Assembly (NCBI GenBank): GCA_043784965.1
Contig: JAYVXS010000140.1
Location: 1-5,454 of the forward strand
Length of the DNA stretch: 5,454 nt
Source of the DNA: JAYTQQ01 sp043784965
GTDB lineage: Bacteria > Bdellovibrionota > Bdellovibrionia > Bdellovibrionales > JAMPXM01
Direction: 5' to 3'
The position numbers and the translations under genes were made by a program. The notes under the pieces were generated by a model. It had not been told where the DNA came from, did no database searches, and saw only the letters and a program-made list of their open reading frames with translations. Below, in pieces: positions 1 to 5,454 of the stretch; the first letter of the stretch is position 1, and every line of letters starts with the position of its first letter.

Positions 1-94
1 ATTAAAGTCTTATCTGGCGACCAGAATCATTGGGCGTTGGCTACACCTCAATACTGACTGGATGAAAATCCAGCATTGTACCTTAACCGGATAG
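1..94 (+). other. Possible 3' end of a rightward gene (frame uncertain)
   Basis: Two forward frames are open from the window edge. The frame beginning at base 1 gives 18 codons ending in residues DQNHWALATPQY, with TGA at 55-57. The frame beginning at base 2 gives 30 codons ending in DWMKIQHCTLTG, with TAG at 92-94. Either could be the tail of a gene converging on the glycosyltransferase. They cannot both be, and neither is long enough to show coding bias. No leftward frame in this stretch gives a convincing start of a next gene. I do not recognise the product. Sequence to the left of the window would settle it. Confidence 0.25.
49..78. repeat. Hairpin with GAAA tetraloop downstream of the glycosyltransferase
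   Basis: CTGGAT (58-63) and ATCCAG (68-73) form a perfect 6-bp stem closing GAAA (64-67) when read on the plus strand, a GNRA-type loop. An outer CAAT (49-52) / ATTG (75-78) pairing can extend it across an asymmetric internal loop. No T-run follows on either strand, so it is not a standard intrinsic terminator. It could still mark or protect the 3' end of a transcript in this probably convergent spacer. Confidence 0.45.
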
Positions 95-100
95 GCATGC

Positions 101-128
101 CTTTTTCATATTCACTTTTTCATATTGA
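101..128. repeat. 14-bp tandem duplication across the glycosyltransferase stop codon
   Basis: CTTTTTCATATTCA (101-114) is followed directly by CTTTTTCATATTGA (115-128), with 13 of 14 bases identical. Read on the minus strand, the second copy encodes the last residues NMKK, and the junction supplies the TGA stop (112-114). Because 14 is not a multiple of three, the duplication changes the frame at the 3' end of the gene. Confidence 0.85.
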
Positions 129-1239
129 GCCGTTGATAATTTTCAATAATTGCGCGGCTCACTTTCTCAAAATTAAATTCTTCAATTACCCGAGTGCGGG
201 CGCGCTCACCAAATTCTGACCATTTGTTTGGCTGAGAGAGTGCACGTCTTAGAGCCTCGCCTGCGGCGGCTGAGTTTTCAGGCTCAAAGAGAAATCCGGT
301 TAAATTTTCAATGACAACATCAGGAGTACCGCCGGATGAAGTTGCTAATACTGGGAGGCCCGCAAGTTGGGCTTCGAGCAAACTTAAGGCAAAGCACTCT
401 TTGTAGCTAGGCAGTGCATAGAGATCAAGTCCCGGCATATATTGCGAAGAGTCCTGAAGGGCACCTTTGAAGTGAATTCGCGATGCAATTTCAGGGCTTA
501 GACTTTGATGAAATTTTTCTAAGGCCTCGGCGTAAGCCCACGCTTTGGCATCATTATCAGTGCGTCCGCCAATGAAAACTAAGTTGAGCCGTGGTTCAGA
601 TTTCATCAGAGGAATGGCGCCTTCTAAGAATTCTTTCTGCCCTTTTTGTGGATCAATACGGCTAACCAGTCCGACGACGATAGCATCGTTATCAAGGCCA
701 AGTGCCTTGCGGGCAACACTGCGACTTAAGAATCCATGGCGAGTTTTTTCAATGTCGCGACCATAGCGAATCACTTTGATTTTATCTTTTGCTATTGGAA
801 TATAGCGATCAAGCATCCTTTGGGCTGGAACGCTCGAGCACCATAATTCATCAATAAACAAATATTCTAGAAAGTGAATGGGATCTTTTTTAGAGTGGCT
901 AATTAATATATGAGTTTGTAAAATTACTTTAGGGAGCGTGGCTCCTCGTAGTTTTGCATATAACAAAATTGGCCAAGCTACTTTAACGTCTTGCGTACTG
1001 TGAAGATGAATGATTTGCCATTTACAAGTCAGTATACCCTCGGCAAACTCTTTTTTTGAAACCAGCGAACCTATCCCACTTTTTTCGCACTTTTCAAATA
1101 GCGGCGAGCGTTCAAGGAGCATCATCATGATATTTAGGCCACGTGCCTTTTGATCTATGGCAAGAGACAAAGCATAGGCCTCAAGACCTGAGAAGTTTGG
1201 CCGGGGACAAATATGTAAAATTGAAAGTGTTTCGTTCAT
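112..1239 (-). CDS. GT4-type (GT-B fold) glycosyltransferase
   Basis: This predicted cytoplasmic or membrane-associated enzyme transfers a sugar from an activated donor, probably a nucleotide sugar; donor and acceptor cannot be read from sequence. At 375 residues it has the usual length of the family. Visible features are the N-terminal ILHICPRPNFSGLEAY (residues 7-22, replacing the common GG loop), IIHLHS near 76-81, and LVSRIDPQKG (191-200), whose Arg194 and Lys199 match the conserved phosphate-contacting pair. IGG follows at 223-225. The diagnostic E-x7-E is Glu281 and Glu289, followed by GLPVLATSSGGTPDVV (294-309). There is no signal peptide or membrane segment. The ATG overlaps the TGA of the upstream phosphatase gene (ATGA, 1236-1239) and no well-spaced Shine-Dalgarno is seen, so translation is probably coupled. 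The 3' end is shaped by a 14-bp tandem duplication. Family assignment is firm; substrate is unknown. Confidence 0.93.
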   Translation of the reverse strand: MNETLSILHICPRPNFSGLEAYALSLAIDQKARGLNIMMMLLERSPLFEKCEKSGIGSLVSKKEFAEGILTCKWQIIHLHSTQDVKVAWPILLYAKLRGATLPKVILQTHILISHSKKDPIHFLEYLFIDELWCSSVPAQRMLDRYIPIAKDKIKVIRYGRDIEKTRHGFLSRSVARKALGLDNDAIVVGLVSRIDPQKGQKEFLEGAIPLMKSEPRLNLVFIGGRTDNDAKAWAYAEALEKFHQSLSPEIASRIHFKGALQDSSQYMPGLDLYALPSYKECFALSLLEAQLAGLPVLATSSGGTPDVVIENLTGFLFEPENSAAAGEALRRALSQPNKWSEFGERARTRVIEEFNFEKVSRAIIENYQRLNMKK

Positions 1240-2060
1240 CTTTTCAAAATAGCTTTCACGATTTGAACAAAACCTTTGCCGCCCTCAAGCCCTGCGACAT
1301 AGGTCGGTTGATGTTGGAGTTGAGAGGCAAAATTCTTAATATTGGCAACGGCAAATGAATTTTCAAAAAATGCAAACATTGGTTCATCGTTAGGAGAATC
1401 GCCAGAGAAGGCAAATCTACTTTGATTTTCAGAAAGATCTAAACGCAATTCACGTGAAGCAAAAATTTTGCACATTGAAAGTTTGTCATAGTTGCCAAAC
1501 CAAGCGTTGACGTGAATTGAAGAAATTTTAGCAGTGGCACCAGAGCTTTCAAAAAGTTGAACTATTCTTTTAACTTCAGTAGCCTTGAGAGGAGCAACAT
1601 CTTCACAGAAATCGATAGCGACATCCATCAATCTAGAAAACTGATCACTCGCCAAAGCTGATCCGGGCACCTGCTGTAAAATCTCGATAGCAAGCCGATC
1701 GAGTCGCACTCGATTATGCAATCTAGTTTTTTCATCAACCACAAAATGTCTAAGCATTTTTTTATGGACATCAGTTTTAACATAGCGAAAATAAAACGCA
1801 CCATTTTCGCCGATGATACCTCCGACTGGCCAGAAACGCGCAATCATTTCGCACCAACCGGCCGGTCGACCAGTGACAGGAATGACAACTACTCCTTGTT
1901 CTTGGAGAGTCCAGAGGGCCGCATAGGCATCGGCATGAAGTTGACCTTGGTCGGTAATAGTATCGTCGATATCAGTAAATAAGTATTGAATTCCAGAATT
2001 TTGAAATTGACTAAGTGCGAGCATTTTTTTCTGGGCGTTTATAGGGGGCGGTGTTTTCAT
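1236..2060 (-). CDS. HAD superfamily (IIB, C2-cap) sugar-phosphatase-like hydrolase
   Basis: A predicted soluble Mg2+-dependent phosphatase of 274 residues, normal for the HAD-IIB group. All four HAD motifs are visible: motif I TDIDDT (29-34) with nucleophile Asp30 and acid/base Asp32; motif II VTGRP (62-66) with Thr63; motif III Lys193 in GNYDKLSM; and motif IV FSGDSPND (218-225) with Asp221 and Asp225. GENGA (84-88) and the cap between motifs II and III (about 90-185) are typical of the C2B type, which includes sucrose-phosphate, mannosylglycerate-phosphate and trehalose-phosphate phosphatases. The ATG at 2060 is favoured because GGGAG lies 10 bases upstream. The gene is first in a two-gene unit, with its stop inside the glycosyltransferase start. 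That suggests the phosphatase acts on a product of that enzyme or in the same sugar pathway, but this is inference. The fold is certain; the substrate is not. Confidence 0.93.
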   Translation of the reverse strand: MKTPPPINAQKKMLALSQFQNSGIQYLFTDIDDTITDQGQLHADAYAALWTLQEQGVVVIPVTGRPAGWCEMIARFWPVGGIIGENGAFYFRYVKTDVHKKMLRHFVVDEKTRLHNRVRLDRLAIEILQQVPGSALASDQFSRLMDVAIDFCEDVAPLKATEVKRIVQLFESSGATAKISSIHVNAWFGNYDKLSMCKIFASRELRLDLSENQSRFAFSGDSPNDEPMFAFFENSFAVANIKNFASQLQHQPTYVAGLEGGKGFVQIVKAILKR

Positions 2061-2070
2061 TATTTTTGAA

Positions 2071-2075
2071 CTCCC
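2071..2075 (-). promoter_or_regulatory. Shine-Dalgarno of the HAD phosphatase gene
   Basis: On the minus strand GGGAG ends 10 bases before the ATG at 2060-2058. It supports this start over the next in-frame Met (residue 13), which would discard little of the protein. Confidence 0.6.
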
Positions 2076-2133
2076 AATCTTTAACCATGAAGATGCTGCG
2101 TCAAAAGTTCTTCTTGCAAGATTCGTGTTGTAC

Positions 2134-2149
2134 CCTCATTTTTATGAGG
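2134..2149 (+). promoter_or_regulatory. Small hairpin in the topA leader
   Basis: CCTCAT (2134-2139) and ATGAGG (2144-2149) form a perfect 6-bp stem around a TTTT loop, ending 5 bases before the topA ribosome binding site. The right arm contains an in-frame ATG (2144-2146) and part of a second purine-rich site, GAGGAG (2146-2151). It might mask that upstream start or modulate leader structure. With four T in the loop and none after the stem, it is not a terminator on this strand. Confidence 0.45.
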
Positions 2150-2154
2150 AGCAC

Positions 2155-2161
2155 AAAAGGA
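2155..2161 (+). promoter_or_regulatory. Shine-Dalgarno that decides the topA start
   Basis: AAAAGGA ends 9 bases before the ATG at 2171, good spacing. The earlier in-frame starts (GTG 2051, ATG 2087, ATG 2093, ATG 2144) would add 9-40 residues unlike any TopA N-terminus. GAGGAG at 2146-2151 is too far from 2171 to serve it. Confidence 0.7.
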
Positions 2162-2170
2162 TTTTCATTC

Positions 2171-5140
2171 ATGAGTAAAAAATCTCTGGCCGGCAAAACA
2201 CTTGTCATCGTTGAGTCTCCGACCAAGGCGAAAACCATTCGAAAATTTTTGGGCAAAGATTTCATAGTCGAAAGTTGTATGGGTCATGTTCGTGATTTGC
2301 CTCAATCTGCTAAGGATATTCCTGAAAAAATTAAAAAGCAAAAGTGGGCGAGTCTAGGTGTTGATGTCGATCATGATTTTGAGCCAGTTTACTGCGTACC
2401 TAAAAATAAATTGAAAATTGTCAAAGAGCTCAAAGAAAAACTGGCTGAAGCTAGTTTTCTCTATCTTGCAACGGACGAAGATCGTGAAGGCGAAAGCATT
2501 TCTTGGCACCTGCTTGAGACGCTTAAGCCTAAAGTACCATATAAACGCATGGTTTTTCATGAAATCACAAAAGAGGCGATTCAAAAGTCTCTCAAAGATG
2601 TTAGAGAGATTGATTTCAATCTGGTAAAAGCACAAGAGGCGAGACGAATCTTAGATCGTTTGGTTGGCTATACCATTTCACCGCTCATTTGGAAAAAAAT
2701 CGCCTACGGTTTATCAGCTGGTCGAGTTCAATCTGTTGCCGTTAAACTAATCGCTCAACGGGAGCACGAAAGAATTAAGTTTAAGAAGTCTCAATATTGG
2801 GATCTTCAAGGCCAAAATGAAAAAGATAAGATGAGTTTTGAAACTAAACTCAATTCTTATAAATCTAAGCGCATCGCTAGTGGTAAAGATTTCGATTCAA
2901 CAACGGGTGGACTTTTGCCTGAGAAGAAAAACGAAGTCTTGCATCTAGATCTTGCAGCTGCGAACAAAATACTCAATGAACTTCAAGATCAGAGTTGGAA
3001 GACCACCGAAGTTGAAGAAAAACCTTTTTCAAGAAAGCCACCGGCACCCTTTATTACTTCAACGCTTCAGCAAGAGGCAAATCGTAAGCTGAACCTAAGT
3101 GCTCGTGAAACAATGCAGGTCGCACAAAGTTTATATGAACAAGGCTTTATTACTTATATGAGAACCGATTCGACATTTTTGTCAAAAGAGGCTCTTGATT
3201 CCGCACGGTCTCGCATCTTAGATTTGTATGGTGACGATTATTTGCCAGAAGCGCCTCGTACTTATGAAGGAAAAAAGCCAAAGGGTGCCCAAGAAGCGCA
3301 TGAAGCCATTCGACCTTCAGGTACTAATTTCGCGACTCCAGAAGAGACTGGCCTTAAAGGTCCGCAATTGAATGTTTATGAACTGATCTGGATGCGGACT
3401 ATGGCAAGTCAAATGGTGAACTCAAGACAAAAACAAGTGAGTGTCCGATTTCAGGTGGGAGAAGCGATTTTCTCTGCGAACGGCATGATCATTGAGTTCC
3501 CGGGCTTTTTACGTGCTTATGTTGAGGGTTCTGATGATGAGCAAGGCTCGCTTGATGAGCGAGAAGTGCGTTTGCCGGTGTTAAAAGTTGGTGATCTAAT
3601 TAAGTGTCAAAGCCTCGGCGTTAGTGAGCATGAGACTAAGCCACCGGCTCGGTATACTGATGCAAGTTTAGTGCAAACGATGGAGAAAGAGGGCATCGGC
3701 CGCCCATCTACTTATGCGGCAGTTATCAGCACCATAATTGATCGCGGCTACGCGAAGCGTTTGGCGAATGCATTGACTCCGACATTTACAGCAATGGTGG
3801 TTGCGAAACTTTTGCAACAACATCTACCTCAATATGTTGATCTTGGATTCACCTCATCAATGGAGAAATCACTTGATGATATCGCGGATGGCGATCTCGA
3901 TGAGAAGAAATATTTAAAGTCAGTTTATTTTGGTGAAAAGGGATTACTTAAACAGGTTGAGTCTCAAGAGAAAAAGATTGATCCCGATGAGGCACGTTCT
4001 ATTACTTTAGAGGGACTTTCAGGCCTGAATTTTCGCGTCGGCCGATTTGGTGCGTATGTCAGTGTTATGCAAGAAAATGGCGAAGAAGTCAGTGCTTCTT
4101 TGCCGGAAGCCCAGTCTCCGGCAGATATCACGCGTGCAATTGTTGATAAATTAATTGATCAAAAAATAAATGGTTCAGATGCTCTTGGCGTTGATCCGGT
4201 TACCAAGTTGAAAATATATGTTTTAACCGGTCGTTATGGTCCATATGTTCAGCTGGGTGAGTCGACTGGTGAGGATGCTAAGCCAAAACGGGTGAGTATT
4301 CCACCTCAAATGCCGGTTGAAAGTGTCGGTCTCGAGCAAGCCCTAGAGCTTTTGCAGCTACCAAAAACCTTGGGTGTGCATCCGGGGACCGGAAAAGATG
4401 TTAAGGCGGGCCTTGGTAGGTTCGGACCCTACATTGTTCATGACGGGGATTTTAGATCCATTCCAAAAACCGACAATCTTTTTGAAATTAAATTCGATCG
4501 CGCCCTTGAGCTTCTAGCTCAGCCTAAAAAGGGGAGAGGTCGAGCTGCACCTATAAAAGAACTTGGTAAGCATCCCGATTCTGGAGAAGATGTTTCGGTA
4601 TTTAACGGCAAGTTTGGCCCTTATATAAAAGCGGGTAAATTTAATGTTTCTGTACCTGAAAACATCAAGCCAGAAGATGTGACGATCGCTCAGGCTATAG
4701 AGCTACTGGCAAGTAAAAATGGTGATTTAGGAGTGAAAAAAGCGAAAAGTAAGTCCGCCAAAGCAAAGCCGACTAAAGTGGCTGAGGCAAAGCTAGTCGG
4801 TGCGAAAATAGCTGATTCGAAAATAGCTGATTCGAAAATACCCGGGCTGAAAAACTCGAAAGCGGTAGGGAAGCTTGGCAAAATTACTCCGGCCAAAGCG
4901 GCGAAAGTAAAATCAATGCCAAAGTCGTTGGCAATTAAGACTTCAAAAGCGCCTTCAGCGAATATATCGAAGGCTAAGTCAGTGATGGTGATTGCAACAC
5001 CTAATAAGCCAAAGACGGGCGTGATACAAGCGGCGTCAGCTTCGAAAGCTAAAGAGGTAGTTGCCAAAGACTTGAAGATAAAAACGGCTGCTCCTAAAAA
5101 GCAAAGCAAGGCTCAGCCGGCAAGATTAAATAAGAGATAG
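2171..5140 (+). CDS. topA: DNA topoisomerase I (type IA, omega protein)
   Basis: This enzyme relaxes negatively supercoiled DNA by cutting one strand through a 5'-phosphotyrosine link, passing the other strand and resealing. The product has 989 residues; E. coli TopA has about 865. The TOPRIM domain opens with LVIVESPTKAKTI (11-23, Glu15) and carries the acidic motif TDEDREGE (101-108). ARRILDRLVGYTISPLIWKK (157-176) and GLSAGRVQSVAVKL (180-193) follow. The catalytic tyrosine is Tyr329 in FITYMRTDST, supported by Arg331, then HEAIRP (377-382) and PPARYTDASLV (491-501) through GIGRPSTYA (508-516). After the core come four Toprim_C-like repeats near 619-632, 672-697, 734-759 and 798-823, three with G(R/K)(F/Y)GPY. 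There are only three cysteines (36, 75, 479) and no zinc ribbon. Residues about 855-989 form a Lys/Ala/Ser-rich basic tail, presumably disordered and DNA-binding. The start at 2171 fits the family N-terminus and a well-spaced ribosome site. Confidence 0.97.
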   Translation: MSKKSLAGKTLVIVESPTKAKTIRKFLGKDFIVESCMGHVRDLPQSAKDIPEKIKKQKWASLGVDVDHDFEPVYCVPKNKLKIVKELKEKLAEASFLYLATDEDREGESISWHLLETLKPKVPYKRMVFHEITKEAIQKSLKDVREIDFNLVKAQEARRILDRLVGYTISPLIWKKIAYGLSAGRVQSVAVKLIAQREHERIKFKKSQYWDLQGQNEKDKMSFETKLNSYKSKRIASGKDFDSTTGGLLPEKKNEVLHLDLAAANKILNELQDQSWKTTEVEEKPFSRKPPAPFITSTLQQEANRKLNLSARETMQVAQSLYEQGFITYMRTDSTFLSKEALDSARSRILDLYGDDYLPEAPRTYEGKKPKGAQEAHEAIRPSGTNFATPEETGLKGPQLNVYELIWMRTMASQMVNSRQKQVSVRFQVGEAIFSANGMIIEFPGFLRAYVEGSDDEQGSLDEREVRLPVLKVGDLIKCQSLGVSEHETKPPARYTDASLVQTMEKEGIGRPSTYAAVISTIIDRGYAKRLANALTPTFTAMVVAKLLQQHLPQYVDLGFTSSMEKSLDDIADGDLDEKKYLKSVYFGEKGLLKQVESQEKKIDPDEARSITLEGLSGLNFRVGRFGAYVSVMQENGEEVSASLPEAQSPADITRAIVDKLIDQKINGSDALGVDPVTKLKIYVLTGRYGPYVQLGESTGEDAKPKRVSIPPQMPVESVGLEQALELLQLPKTLGVHPGTGKDVKAGLGRFGPYIVHDGDFRSIPKTDNLFEIKFDRALELLAQPKKGRGRAAPIKELGKHPDSGEDVSVFNGKFGPYIKAGKFNVSVPENIKPEDVTIAQAIELLASKNGDLGVKKAKSKSAKAKPTKVAEAKLVGAKIADSKIADSKIPGLKNSKAVGKLGKITPAKAAKVKSMPKSLAIKTSKAPSANISKAKSVMVIATPNKPKTGVIQAASASKAKEVVAKDLKIKTAAPKKQSKAQPARLNKR
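4803..4840 (+). repeat. 15-bp in-frame tandem repeat in the topA tail
   Basis: The unit CGAAAATAGCTGATT occurs at 4803-4817 and 4818-4832, followed by a partial third copy CGAAAATA (4833-4840). The full copies are identical. The period is five codons, giving KIADSKIADSKI in the protein (residues about 879-890), so copy-number change would keep the frame. It lies in the low-complexity basic tail, where length is probably tolerated. Confidence 0.9.
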
Positions 5141-5161
5141 ATTTGTACTTCATTTGTTTGA

Positions 5162-5195
5162 CCGGAGCCGGCCCCGAACACTTCTTTCTTTTTTT
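5162..5195 (+). terminator. Weak candidate terminator after topA
   Basis: Twenty-one bases after the topA stop, CCG (5162-5164) and CGG (5169-5171) can form a short GC stem around GAGC. A pyrimidine tract CTTCTTTCTTTTTTT follows at 5181-5195. The stem has only 3 bp and the T-rich stretch begins 9 bases after it, so this is a poor intrinsic terminator. It is listed because the T-run and position fit transcript ending better than anything else near the gene. Confidence 0.25.
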
Positions 5196-5226
5196 ATAAT
5201 GTGGAAAGCCTGAGCGCAGGGACGGT

Positions 5227-5341
5227 GAGACAGTTAAACTGATTACAGGGGCAGGCCGCCAATTTATATTTACTGACCCACCCATAACCGGGACCGAAAC
5301 CGAAAAACTGCAAACAGTCGCAGCTGCCCCTAAACTGACTC
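5227..5341. repeat. Nested inverted repeats, possible structured RNA
   Basis: The inner arms AGGGGCAG (5247-5254) and CTGCCCCT (5324-5331) are perfectly complementary over 8 bp. The outer arms GAGACAGTT (5227-5235) and AACTGACTC (5333-5341) pair at 8 of 9 positions, the exception being A5230 opposite A5338. The two helices are separated by 11 bases on the left (5236-5246) and one base on the right (5332). The enclosed 69 bases contain a further small hairpin, ACTG-CAAA-CAGT (5307-5318). Together this could fold as a long RNA arm on either strand. It matches no RNA family I recognise (not evidently RNase P, tmRNA, 6S or a known riboswitch). Confidence 0.4.
5287..5304 (+). repeat. Three tandem ACCGRR hexamers
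   Basis: ACCGGG, ACCGAA and ACCGAA follow one another without a gap, inside the loop region of the nested inverted repeats. They could be a short binding-site array or a chance low-complexity run. Confidence 0.5.
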
Positions 5342-5396
5342 TAAATTGTACTACGTAACTAGCCCGGATATTTCATCAGATTTCTGTTGCAATCGC

Positions 5397-5422
5397 CGCT
5401 TCGCTAGTCTGGGCGCTTCGCT
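5397..5422. repeat. 9-bp direct repeat CGCTTCGCT
   Basis: CGCTTCGCT occurs at 5397-5405 and 5414-5422, 17 bases start to start, in the GC-richer right edge. The second copy sits in an imperfect GGCGC-TTC-GCTCC hairpin (5412-5424), followed shortly by TTTT (5430-5433). It resembles the GC-rich hairpins common between bacterial genes, but the window ends too soon to assign it. Confidence 0.5.
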
Positions 5423-5454
5423 CCTGGCGTTTTCGAGACCTTTTCATTGCGACA

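Larger units (their letters stand above)
2061..2170. promoter_or_regulatory. Divergent spacer between the HAD/GT unit and topA
   Basis: These 110 bases separate two divergent transcription units and should hold both promoters. No confident sigma70 box pair is visible on either strand. Weak elements are TTGCAA (2114-2119, plus) with no good -10 at 16-18 bases, and TACAAC on the minus strand (2127-2132) with a poor -35. A regulatory role is inferred from position only. Confidence 0.5.
5141..5454. other. Gene-free 3' flank of topA to the window edge
   Basis: No convincing gene lies in these 314 bases. A forward frame is open for 52 codons (5200-5355, stop TAA 5356-5358; it includes residues GETVKLITGAGRQF) but has no ATG, GTG or TTG start. 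It could be a decayed gene fragment or chance. At the right edge, short leftward frames run in and stop at 5376-5378 and 5404-5406; they are too short to judge. A perfect TATAAT sits at 5195-5200 without a -35 partner at 16-18 bases. No tRNA, rRNA, transposase or insertion-sequence end was recognised. Confidence 0.7.

Noticed and set aside
52..80. tRNA-Phe-like anticodon arm (GGATGAAAATCC)
   Set aside because: The loop lacks the required U33, and no acceptor stem, D-arm or TTCGA T-arm can be found around it.
93..106. AGGCATGCCT palindrome followed by TTTT as a rightward terminator
   Set aside because: A loopless palindrome can form only a 3-bp hairpin. The T-run is better explained as part of the 14-bp tandem duplication.
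2076..2104. Minus-strand TTGACG (2104-2099) with AAGATT (2081-2076) at 17-base spacing as the HAD gene promoter
   Set aside because: The -35 is good but the -10 matches at only half its positions, and the predicted start near 2069 would leave the GGGAG ribosome site out of the transcript.
2051..2170. N-terminal extension of TopA from upstream in-frame starts
   Set aside because: The extra residues do not resemble TopA, would cross the divergent promoter region, and the ATG at 2171 has the better-spaced ribosome site.
4690..5109. 139-codon leftward open frame opposite the topA tail
   Set aside because: It is the complement of the Lys/Ala-rich tail, which makes a stop-poor, hydrophobic shadow. 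It has no independent support and lies wholly inside topA.
5195..5200. Perfect TATAAT as a promoter
   Set aside because: No -35-like sequence lies 16-18 bases upstream; the nearest, TTGACC at 5158-5163, is 31 bases away. It also abuts a T-run where such a match arises easily.
5094..5285. 63-codon leftward open frame across the topA stop
   Set aside because: It overlaps the topA 3' end and has no clear ribosome site or family features.
5356..5386. Possible insertion-sequence end around CCCGGATATTTCATC
   Set aside because: It felt familiar as a transposon-flank type sequence, but there is no matching inverted repeat, target duplication or transposase in the window.

Overview
The window reads as ordinary bacterial chromosome of moderate GC. 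It carries two tightly coupled leftward genes, a divergent topoisomerase I gene, and about 310 bases of gene-free sequence at the right edge. The best taxonomic hint is the topoisomerase. It has a complete TopA core followed by Toprim_C-type GxxGPY repeats and a lysine/alanine-rich tail, with no cysteine zinc ribbons. That layout is found in several groups, including alpha- and delta-type proteobacteria, Bdellovibrionota and spirochaetes. A Gram-negative from one of these is a reasonable guess, but nothing here fixes the taxon.

Layout. Bases 1-111 lie downstream of the leftward pair. They hold a GAAA-capped hairpin and possibly the last codons of a rightward gene. A 375-residue GT4-type glycosyltransferase (112-1239, minus) is preceded by a 274-residue HAD-IIB phosphatase (1236-2060, minus). 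The HAD gene is transcribed first, and its stop codon overlaps the glycosyltransferase start as ATGA. A 110-base divergent spacer (2061-2170) holds the ribosome binding sites of both transcription units and a small hairpin ahead of topA. topA (2171-5140, plus) encodes 989 residues. Bases 5141-5454 contain no convincing gene. They do contain a pyrimidine tract, an isolated TATAAT, a nested pair of inverted repeats that could fold as RNA, and short direct repeats.

How the genes relate. The HAD phosphatase and glycosyltransferase are almost certainly co-transcribed and translationally coupled. Pairs of this kind occur where a GT4 enzyme makes a phosphorylated glycoside and a HAD-IIB enzyme removes the phosphate (sucrose, mannosylfructose and similar compatible solutes), but an envelope glycan role is equally possible. 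topA is a housekeeping gene that relaxes negative supercoils and has no evident functional link to the pair. No mobile element, CRISPR array, tRNA or rRNA was recognised. The less explained points are the topA 3' flank, the topA tail with its tandem repeat, and a 14-base tandem duplication that sets the glycosyltransferase stop codon.
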